Below, piece by piece: positions 57,645-64,000 of a DNA stretch of 64,000 nt. A program made the position numbers and the translations under genes. The notes beneath the pieces were generated by a model that was given only the letters and a program-made list of their open reading frames with translations, did not search any database and was not told the origin of the DNA. The DNA is from Paludibacter sp. (GTDB taxonomy: Bacteria; Bacteroidota; Bacteroidia; Bacteroidales; Paludibacteraceae), in assembly GCA_028710415.1 (NCBI GenBank), contig JAQTUE010000020.1, positions 51,016 through 115,015 of the forward strand, in the 5' to 3' direction. The first letter of the stretch is position 1. Every line of letters starts with the position of its first letter.

Positions 57645-58874
57645 ATGGCCCAAATACTTTTTATTCTCATTATTGTGATCCTGGTTGCTGATTTTGCACT
57701 GGAACGTTACCTGGCATTCCTGAATATCAACATGTCAGGCAAAGAACTTCCTTCAATCCTCCGGGATATTTATGATCCTGAAAAATATGCCAAGCAACAG
57801 GACTATTTCAGGACTAATTCCCGGTTTGGTATGCTGACAAGCTCCTTCAGTTTCTGCATTATCCTCGCCATGTATGCTTTTGGTGGCTTTATAGTTGTTG
57901 ACAACCTGGTACAACAATACATTCAGAACCCAATTTGGACACCGATTCTGTTCTTTGGAGTCTTGTTTTTTGCCAATGACATCCTGAATATCCCATTTGA
58001 GATCTATGATACTTTCGTAATTGAGCAGAAGTTCGGGTTCAATAAAATAACTCCCAAACTGTATATCCTTGATAAACTGAAGGGATTGGGCATGACGATT
58101 GTACTTGGAGGAGGAATTTTATTTGTAGTAATATGGATCTATACCCTTACCCCAACTTATTTCTGGTTGCTGGCCTGGGCAGTGGTGACAGCTTTCAGCC
58201 TTTTCATGACCATGTTTTATTCACAGCTCATTGTACCTTTGTTCAACAAACAAACCCCGTTGGAAGCAGGTGAGTTACGGACTGAGATTGAGAAATTTGC
58301 CCTTAAATCAGGATTTAACCTGGATAACATATTTGTGATTGATGGTTCTAAACGCTCCACCAAGGCAAATGCTTATTTCAGTGGACTGGGTAGCAAAAAA
58401 CGCATTGTGCTTTACGATACGTTGATGGATAAGATGACGGTTCAGGAGATTGTTGCTGTACTGGCTCATGAAGTGGGTCATTATAAACACAAACATACCC
58501 TGATTAATTTTATGATTTCCATTCCGTATACCTTGTTGCTTTTCTTTGCATTCGGATACATTCTTCAGAGTGATGCTTTTGCCCAGGCATTGGGAGGGAG
58601 TGTAGCCTCTTTTCATCTCAATGCCATAGCCTTTAGCATTCTGTATACTCCCATATCACTGGTTCTGGATACTTTTATGAATGTACTTTCGCGGAAGTTT
58701 GAATACCAGGCCGATGCATTTGCTGCTTCTTATGGCTATGCACCACAACTGGAATCAGGATTAAAGAAGCTATCGGCTACTTCACTGAGCAATTTAATGC
58801 CTCATCCGTTATATGTCTTTTTTCATTATTCTCACCCGACCTTGTATCAACGCATCACCAAACTAAACCCCTAA
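57645..58874 (+). CDS. M48-family (Ste24-type) membrane peptidase
   Basis: A 409-residue membrane metalloprotease. N-terminal helices (1-20 and several to 190) precede an M48 domain with the zinc motif HEVGHYKHKH (His275, Glu276, His279) and the late segment FEYQADAFAAS that supplies the third ligand. Ste24-like enzymes in bacteria cleave membrane or misfolded proteins; the substrate is unknown. The last codon and TAA (58872-58874) lie inside a dispersed CCCCTAAA repeat, so the C-terminus is repeat-derived (LNP). Confidence 0.9.
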   Translation: MAQILFILIIVILVADFALERYLAFLNINMSGKELPSILRDIYDPEKYAKQQDYFRTNSRFGMLTSSFSFCIILAMYAFGGFIVVDNLVQQYIQNPIWTPILFFGVLFFANDILNIPFEIYDTFVIEQKFGFNKITPKLYILDKLKGLGMTIVLGGGILFVVIWIYTLTPTYFWLLAWAVVTAFSLFMTMFYSQLIVPLFNKQTPLEAGELRTEIEKFALKSGFNLDNIFVIDGSKRSTKANAYFSGLGSKKRIVLYDTLMDKMTVQEIVAVLAHEVGHYKHKHTLINFMISIPYTLLLFFAFGYILQSDAFAQALGGSVASFHLNAIAFSILYTPISLVLDTFMNVLSRKFEYQADAFAASYGYAPQLESGLKKLSATSLSNLMPHPLYVFFHYSHPTLYQRITKLNP

Positions 58875-58890
58875 ATCCCCTAAAGGGGAC
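58868..58890. repeat. CCCCTTTAGGGG family, copy 3
   Basis: CCCCTAAATCCCCTAAAGGG, reverse orientation to copy 4, 67 bases before it. It provides the stop codon of the M48 gene. Confidence 0.8.
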
Positions 58891-58957
58891 TTAAAGAAAT
58901 AAAATTCAGGCAAGTAGTTGCTTGTGCTAATTATTTTAAATACAAACTCTTCCTGTG

Positions 58958-58980
58958 CCCCCTTTAGGGGGTTGGGGGTC
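58958..58980. repeat. CCCCTTTAGGGG family, copy 4
   Basis: CCCCCTTTAGGGGGTTGGGG, inverted relative to copy 3; together they form an inverted pair just before the nucleosidase gene. Confidence 0.8.
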
Positions 58981-58995
58981 ATTAATATCAAGAAT

Positions 58996-59745
58996 ATGCT
59001 GCTTGGAATTATGGGTGCCATGCCCGAAGAAATGGACAAAATTATTGCTGCCATCACTGACAAGAAAATCTATGAGAGTGGGAGTCGTATTTATTACCGG
59101 GGTGACTTGTATGGCCAGGAAGTAGTTGCTGTCTTTTCACGTTGGGGAAAAGTAGCTGCAGCAACCACAGCCACCAACATGATCCTTGATTTTAAAGTGG
59201 ACAGGATTGTTTTTACAGGTGTGGCAGGAGCTATTTCCCCTGAACTGAATGTAGGGGATATTGTGATTGGACAACGGTTATACCAGCATGATATGGATGC
59301 ACGTCCTTTAATGCGACGTTTTGAAATACCCCTTACCGGTAAAACTTCCTATGAAACTCCCCAGCAGAATGTAGATACCATGGCACAGGCCGTACATAAT
59401 TTTCTGAAGAATAACAAAGAATTCCGCAAAGTGCTATCTGACCAGAATATTACAAATCCTAAAATGCTAACCGGTGATATTGCCAGTGGCGATTTGTTTA
59501 TTTCAAGCACTGAAATGAAACATGCCTTACTGAAAAACCTTCCATCCGTGCTGTGTGCCGAAATGGAAGGGGCTGCCGTTGCCCAGGTTTGTGATGATTT
59601 TGGGATTCCGTTGATTGTGGTGCGTGTCATATCCGATTCCGCCGATGAAGAAGCCCACACTTCAGCCATTGGATTTGTAAACCAACATGCGGGTGATTAT
59701 TCTTTGTCCATCCTGAAAGAATATATCCGGTTAAATCACTATTGA
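58996..59745 (+). CDS. mtn: 5'-methylthioadenosine/S-adenosylhomocysteine nucleosidase
   Basis: 249 residues from ATG at 58996, where the family start MLLGIMGAMPEEMDKI lies. The longer frame from TTG at 58918 reads through dispersed repeat DNA and is rejected. The signatures are AMPEE (the first-strand Glu), VFTGVAGAISPELNVGDIVIGQ and AEMEGAAVAQVCDDFGIP with the ribose-binding Met-Glu, then ISDSADEEA with the catalytic Asp. It cleaves adenine from MTA and SAH, allowing recycling after methylation and quorum-signal synthesis. Confidence 0.95.
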   Translation: MLLGIMGAMPEEMDKIIAAITDKKIYESGSRIYYRGDLYGQEVVAVFSRWGKVAAATTATNMILDFKVDRIVFTGVAGAISPELNVGDIVIGQRLYQHDMDARPLMRRFEIPLTGKTSYETPQQNVDTMAQAVHNFLKNNKEFRKVLSDQNITNPKMLTGDIASGDLFISSTEMKHALLKNLPSVLCAEMEGAAVAQVCDDFGIPLIVVRVISDSADEEAHTSAIGFVNQHAGDYSLSILKEYIRLNHY

Positions 59746-59772
59746 GAGGATAGGTACTTTTGACTTCAGATA

Positions 59773-60366
59773 TTATTTCCAGATTTTAAAATTCAACTGG
59801 AATTTCTTTTTCTGAATCAGCGATCTCCAGTCAATAAATAGCAATGCACATATGAGTAATAACCCAACTCCAATGCTGGCAAATGACTTTATGGAAAGGG
59901 CACTATTGAGCATATTGGTTACATTATCTGCGGCATATTTTCCTAAATGAACGGTAATGGTATCGCTGGTAAATTTACCTATAAAAAAAGCAGGTATAAT
60001 ATACAACGGCTTAATTCTTGCCATTCCACCCGCCAGGAATAATGGTGTTGTGGGCAGGGGTAATAATGAATAGGCTACAATAAACAACTGGCTTCTCCAA
60101 CCTTTTTCCTTCATCTTTTTTCCCAGGAACTCTACATCTTCGTTCTTGGAGGGTTTAAAGATCTTACCTGCCAGGAACGGAATATACAAAGTCAGGATAT
60201 ACCTTCCCAGGATGGATCCTGCAACACCAATTACAATGACCCACCAGATATTCAAATCAAACATGATCTGTAAAAAGATCATGATTGTAAATGCCGGTGG
60301 AAAAGGAAAAGGTACTACATCAAACAAAAAAGCTCCTAAAAATACCAGTAGATAATTCCAAAACAT
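59773..60366 (-). CDS. VTT/DedA-like membrane protein
   Basis: A 197-residue protein with four to five helices. Features of the VTT (SNARE-associated, DedA/YqaA) family are a re-entrant-like region FPFPPAFTIMIFLQI, the GSILGRYILTLYIPF stretch and PLPTTPLFLAGGMARI. Relatives move undecaprenyl phosphate or other lipids across the membrane. The exact substrate is unknown. It is 19 bases after the DUF6629 gene and so probably the second gene of a pair. Confidence 0.75.
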   Translation of the reverse strand: MFWNYLLVFLGAFLFDVVPFPFPPAFTIMIFLQIMFDLNIWWVIVIGVAGSILGRYILTLYIPFLAGKIFKPSKNEDVEFLGKKMKEKGWRSQLFIVAYSLLPLPTTPLFLAGGMARIKPLYIIPAFFIGKFTSDTITVHLGKYAADNVTNMLNSALSIKSFASIGVGLLLICALLFIDWRSLIQKKKFQLNFKIWK

Positions 60367-60385
60367 AGTTTATTATTATTTGGTC

Positions 60386-61081
60386 TTATAGATTAATATC
60401 AAAACGATGAGCACTGTAATTTAGTTTATCAATTTTATATTTTCTTTTAGAAACAGTAAGAATCCAAAAGATAACAGCACTTATTAATGCTGCAAAAAAG
60501 CACCATACTGAAGTCAGGTATTGAGTAAAAAAGATGATGGTAATCAAACAGGAAACAGACATCAGGATGCCTAACAAATGGGTTCTCTTAATGCTTGAAA
60601 CAAAAAGTGGTGTGATCGAAGTGATCAGGTATAAGCCAAATGCAATGATTGACAGTACTTTGGGATTATCCTGAACATTATAATAAATGTGGTACCCGCT
60701 GATTTCAGGAATGACACGATAGGATATCAAACAATAGATATAAAAGAAAGATACGGATAATCCGGCACCCAGTAATATCCATAAATATTTCTTTTTCTTA
60801 CGGTTAGTCTCCATAAACAGGACAGCCAGGGGGATCATCATAGGCCAGAATACCTGAGCCATAATCATAAAGGCAAGGGTGAATGTACTTTGGTATTCAG
60901 CATATTCAGGATGTTGCAGGATATACCACAAGAAACCTTCAACAAACTGCTGGAAACCAAAAAACAAGGGAATACTTGCAAAAATGATCTGAGAAGGTTT
61001 ATGCACTTTGACGATAGTTGCAACACCTATGGCTGTAATAACAACGCCACCTACAAAACTTGCTCCTGCTGAAAAACACAT
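60386..61081 (-). CDS. DUF6629-like polytopic membrane protein
   Basis: A 231-residue membrane protein with seven hydrophobic helices. It begins MCFSAGASFVGG, the motif that marks DUF6629, and has FFGFQQFVEGFLWY in helix two. The family function is unknown; the small size and helix count resemble sensors or transporters but nothing more can be said. It is probably translated with the VTT-type gene next to it. Confidence 0.7.
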   Translation of the reverse strand: MCFSAGASFVGGVVITAIGVATIVKVHKPSQIIFASIPLFFGFQQFVEGFLWYILQHPEYAEYQSTFTLAFMIMAQVFWPMMIPLAVLFMETNRKKKKYLWILLGAGLSVSFFYIYCLISYRVIPEISGYHIYYNVQDNPKVLSIIAFGLYLITSITPLFVSSIKRTHLLGILMSVSCLITIIFFTQYLTSVWCFFAALISAVIFWILTVSKRKYKIDKLNYSAHRFDINL

Positions 61082-61259
61082 ACTTAATTGATTTTATGGA
61101 TAGTTAAAATAATAGGATGTTTACAAAGTAAGGCATATATACCGAATAATACTATTAATTGCATTTTTATTATTGAAAATGTGTAAAATATATTGTTCCC
61201 TGAAAAGGAACCATTTTGTTCAATAGAGTAGGAGTGAAGACATAAAGTTAGATCCCTAT

Positions 61260-61306
61260 AAACAGAAAAACCCGGATTCAATGATTGAATCCGGGTTTTT
61301 CTGTTT
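61260..61306 (-). terminator. Strong terminator of the PL10 pectate lyase gene
   Basis: 22-base perfect inverted arms (61260-61281 and 61285-61306) with a 3-base loop, GC-rich in the middle and with an AAAAA/TTTTT step, 11 bases after the stop codon. Confidence 0.9.
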
Positions 61307-61316
61307 ATATAATTAC

Positions 61317-62537
61317 TTATTTTTTCAAGACATCATTCTCAGGTGCCCATTTTTTCTGCCATTTAGGGTATTTATTCAATATCTTTTGAGGTTCGTAATT
61401 ATACCAGCCATATCCATCGCGTCTTTCACGGGCTACTTCTGCCAGTGAATAGACAATTTTGCTATCACGGTTACAGAACATTGGACGATGGGTTTTAAGT
61501 TCATAATAGCGGGTCCAGATGGCCGGAGCTGTAGAATCATTTACAACTACTTTATCGGTTGATGAAACTTTATAAGGAGTCAGTGTTTTAGGTGCCTGAA
61601 CAGTTTTAACCCGGGTATTATGAATGATGGATTCATCAAACCAGGTAACTGCATTCTGAACAGCATCAATTATTTCCTTGCTTGGGTGATCGATACTCAT
61701 TAAAAACAACACGATTTCCGAACTTTCCTTATTACAAATACTGGCTGGTTCAAACTTCCTTGCCCAGGCAGGTTGCAAGGTTACTTCATCATATTGCTGG
61801 CACCAGGCAGTTGGTTTGCCTGCATCATTGATCTGTGTTTTAAGTATGCAGTCCAGGCCTTTATTGTATGACACCTGAAGTTTACTTCGTAACTTACTGT
61901 CAATAAATGAATATTGTGGTTGACCGTCCAATATTGCTCTCAACAATTCCATAATACCCATCATAGCACCATCGTTAAAGGTGATATGGCTGCTGTAATT
62001 ATTTTTTTCAATCGGATAATACTGTGGCCAGCCTCCATTTTTGTATTGTGATTGTAAAATAAATCCCAGTCCTTTGATGCAGCCGGTCTTATATTTTTCA
62101 ATTTTTGTAGCCTGGTAAGCAATTGCCAGTGCTGCAATCTGTGTGTAAGTATTCCCGTTGTCAAAGGTGGTATTTGTTTCACCTTTTGCAGCTTTTACAA
62201 TGGTAGCCTGTTCCGGAGTCAGGATAGCAAAGAAATCATAGTTCTTAGGCCAGCCTCCGTTATCCTTTTGAAACAACAACAGATTATCAGCAATACTGGT
62301 AATTTCAGTGGGTTTGTAACGAGGTTTATCCGGCAAGGCATTAATCAGGTTGTGTTTATCGGCAATCATGTACCAGTGCCCGGTATTATCCGCAAAGGGG
62401 GCATAGTCAATAGTCGTAAACTTCTGTTCTTCTTTTGGTTTTTGTGCAGAACTATTTCCTGAAAAGAGGAACAAGGCAATCAGAGTGATTGACACTGCGA
62501 AATAATAGGTAGTATTCCTGGATATTAATAATTTCAT
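61317..62537 (-). CDS. PL10-family pectate lyase
   Basis: A 406-residue exported enzyme with a signal peptide (to about residue 32). The alpha/alpha-toroid PL10 signature segments are present: LLLFQKDNGGWPKNYDF, TTFDNGNTYTQIAAL, SQYKNGGWPQYYPIEKN and YDEVTLQPAWARKFEPASIC; ERRDGYGWYNYEPQ closes the domain. It cuts pectate by beta-elimination, probably in the periplasm as no T9SS domain is seen. Together with the PL1 lyase and heparinase-type lyase it makes this region rich in uronan degradation. Confidence 0.93.
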   Translation of the reverse strand: MKLLISRNTTYYFAVSITLIALFLFSGNSSAQKPKEEQKFTTIDYAPFADNTGHWYMIADKHNLINALPDKPRYKPTEITSIADNLLLFQKDNGGWPKNYDFFAILTPEQATIVKAAKGETNTTFDNGNTYTQIAALAIAYQATKIEKYKTGCIKGLGFILQSQYKNGGWPQYYPIEKNNYSSHITFNDGAMMGIMELLRAILDGQPQYSFIDSKLRSKLQVSYNKGLDCILKTQINDAGKPTAWCQQYDEVTLQPAWARKFEPASICNKESSEIVLFLMSIDHPSKEIIDAVQNAVTWFDESIIHNTRVKTVQAPKTLTPYKVSSTDKVVVNDSTAPAIWTRYYELKTHRPMFCNRDSKIVYSLAEVARERRDGYGWYNYEPQKILNKYPKWQKKWAPENDVLKK

Positions 62538-62646
62538 ATTATGTGTACTGAATTTAGTAATTTATAGTAAGTAAAATTAATGCTATTGATTGGTTTTTTT
62601 GTGTAAAAATATGCCTGAATAGGTACATTATTTGATTTATAAATGT

Positions 62647-62865
62647 TTAGTGTTTCAATCCCGAAACATACAACTCCTCCACCTTGGTTCTGGCCCAGGG
62701 TGTTTTGCGTAAAAACTTCAGGCTGGAATTGATACTCGGGTTTTCATAAAAGCAATTGATGCGAATGCGGTTGGATAATTCTTCCCAACCATAGTCTTCG
62801 ACCAGTTTTTCTAATATTGTTTTCAGTGTAATCCCATGTAATGGATCTGTGGAGGATTGAGGCAT
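62647..62865 (-). CDS. VF530-family DNA-binding protein
   Basis: A 72-residue protein that matches the VF530 (DUF2132) family along its full length: [39 protein letters not shown] and [16 protein letters not shown]. The family is named after a Vibrio protein and thought to bind DNA; the role is not known. It is a separate unit with about 140 bases before the next gene. Confidence 0.88.
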   Translation of the reverse strand: MPQSSTDPLHGITLKTILEKLVEDYGWEELSNRIRINCFYENPSINSSLKFLRKTPWARTKVEELYVSGLKH

Positions 62866-63003
62866 AGAAGTATAGCGATGTATTTTTTTATTGTTTAATA
62901 CTGGAAATAGATTTTTATTCTGTTATTATATAGATATAGACGTTCAAATCCTCTTTTGGTTTAAATAAAAAACACATATTAACTAAGTTACAGAATTTTA
63001 ATT

Positions 63004-63549
63004 CTATCTTTCAACCCATTCTGCAAAAGAGTTTATAAATTTAGTCAATAATGTGCGGGCATGTTCATCGATAAGTTGCTCATTTTCATTAAACAAACCG
63101 GCTGCATCCGAAATATATGCTTCCGGTTGAATCATGGCATGAATGTTTACTCCAAAGAGCACCTGTCTCAAATGATGATTGGCACCAAATCCACCCAATC
63201 TACCGGGTGATACACTGACAATACCACCGGGCTTACCACTCCAGACACTCTTTGCAGGTGGACGGCTTCCAATATCAAGGGCATTTTTAAGAACAGCAGT
63301 AAAGGAACGGTTGTATTCGGGTGTAAAAAATAATATGCCATCAAATTCCCTGATCTTTTCCCTGAATTCTTTCCATTCTTTCGGCGGATCAACATCCAGG
63401 TCCTGATTATAAAGCTGAAGTTGCCCTATTTCAACAATTTCCAATGCCAGTGTTTCAGGAGCAAGGGCAATAACTGCTTTTGCAACTTTGCGGTTAAAGG
63501 ATCCTGTTCGCAGGCTTCCGATTAAAATGGCTATCTTCTTTGCATTCAT
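63004..63549 (-). CDS. NADPH-dependent FMN reductase
   Basis: A 181-residue flavodoxin-like reductase. The FMN phosphate loop GSLRTGSFNRKVA lies at residues 12-24 and the FFTPEYNRSFTAVLKNALD segment at about 74-92 contacts the ring. It reduces FMN or quinones. It begins 29 bases after the SDR gene on the same strand, so the two are one transcript. Confidence 0.88.
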   Translation of the reverse strand: MNAKKIAILIGSLRTGSFNRKVAKAVIALAPETLALEIVEIGQLQLYNQDLDVDPPKEWKEFREKIREFDGILFFTPEYNRSFTAVLKNALDIGSRPPAKSVWSGKPGGIVSVSPGRLGGFGANHHLRQVLFGVNIHAMIQPEAYISDAAGLFNENEQLIDEHARTLLTKFINSFAEWVER

Positions 63550-63578
63550 TCTGATAGTGTTTTAAATGAAACTTTCTC

Positions 63579-64000
63579 TCAATACGATATTTCCACCTTG
63601 CTCTTAAACGTTTTTTCATCCTCCAGGTGATGAAGGATATAATCTGCCAGGTCCGACCTTTTCAGGGAGGACATTTTAGGTATAAAGTCATTGATGCTGG
63701 TCCTGTAAATCCCGGTCTTGTCACCATTCAGGAGCCGTGGAGGACGGATAACGGTCCAGTTCAGTCCCGATTCCCGCAATATCTTCTCCATCAACAGCAT
63801 ATCTGCAAAACTGTATTTTAAGATTTTCTGCAAAATGTTTTTCATCAGGAACTTCATGATAAAAGAAGTATTTGGTGCTATTTCAACTCCACCGGCCGAC
63901 AGACAGATTATCCTTTCCATTTTCAACTTCTTCATGGCCTGGATAATGTTGGTCACCCCTTGTGAATAAACGGTGGTGGCTTCCCTGCTTCGTGATCCCA
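63579..64000 (-). CDS. NAD(P)H-binding SDR protein, C-terminal part
   Basis: The frame stays open to the window edge (GSRSREATTVYSQGVTNII upstream of the first Met), so the N-terminal nucleotide-binding motif is outside the window. Visible: SAGGVEIAPNTSF, LNWTVIRPPRLLNG and KRSDLADYILHHLED, as in NmrA-like or BVR-B-type atypical SDR enzymes. Substrate unknown. Partner of the FMN reductase downstream. Confidence 0.8.
   Translation of the reverse strand, partial: GSRSREATTVYSQGVTNIIQAMKKLKMERIICLSAGGVEIAPNTSFIMKFLMKNILQKILKYSFADMLLMEKILRESGLNWTVIRPPRLLNGDKTGIYRTSINDFIPKMSSLKRSDLADYILHHLEDEKTFKSKVEISY

Noticed and set aside
58918..58995. N-terminal extension of the MTA/SAH nucleosidase
   Set aside because: It reads through dispersed repeat DNA from a TTG; the family start is the ATG at 58996.
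61084..61281. 65-codon frame between DUF6629 and the PL10 gene
   Set aside because: It starts within the PL10 terminator hairpin and has no start signal or family.

Overview
The window looks like chromosomal DNA of a Bacteroidota bacterium, most probably order Bacteroidales. This is inferred from type IX secretion (T9SS) C-terminal domains (2091-3350 and 31172-34012), a SecA of about 1100 residues, a Rho with a long low-complexity insert, menaquinone methyltransferase, DUF4494, a Dps-like thioferritin, and promoters of the Bacteroidetes type (TTTG, about 19 bases, TAnnTTTG). No rRNA, tRNA, phage or CRISPR was found. Genus cannot be decided from the sequence.

Region 1-17.4 kb is mostly conserved housekeeping on the minus strand: a LysM/periplasmic-binding lipoprotein-like protein, menG, a PAP2 phosphatase next to lgt, secA, fabG, an Ig-like lipoprotein, rho, a small cytochrome c, the mgtC-ppk2 pair and a DUF2867 epimerase. 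A T9SS cargo protein lies on the plus strand. Many genes end in clear hairpin terminators. Region 18-30.4 kb has ppc, a large M1 peptidase, a thioferritin, a flavin split-barrel protein, a DUF3795 protein, a methyltransferase overlapping a small secreted protein, and a tandem pair of 126-residue paralogues.

Region 30.4-47.2 kb is the accessory part. It begins with a T9SS-exported pectate lyase and holds a GC-rich heparinase II/III-type lyase. Between them lies an AT-rich island (about 34.2-41.3 kb) with a rhomboid protease carrying a TonB-plug-like insert, an AT-rich lipoprotein, a zinc-ribbon membrane protein and a KilA-N protein. Long direct repeats, attC-like palindromic elements and large inverted repeats separate these genes. 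Next comes an AlbA/Schlafen-type ATPase regulator with an operator-like promoter and two broken partial copies behind it.

Region 47.2-64 kb returns to housekeeping: tilS, nitroreductase, folC, ruvX-def, a membrane pyrophosphatase, DUF4494, yggS, an M48 peptidase, an MTA/SAH nucleosidase, two membrane proteins, a PL10 pectate lyase, VF530, an FMN reductase and a truncated SDR gene. Three polysaccharide lyases in one window point to a plant- or glycan-degrading life style.

Five elements with TTAAGTA-type inverted ends, about 60 to 285 bp long and without a transposase, form a MITE-like family. A second dispersed family (CCCCTTTAGGGG) reaches into the 5' end of folC and supplies the stop codon of the M48 gene.
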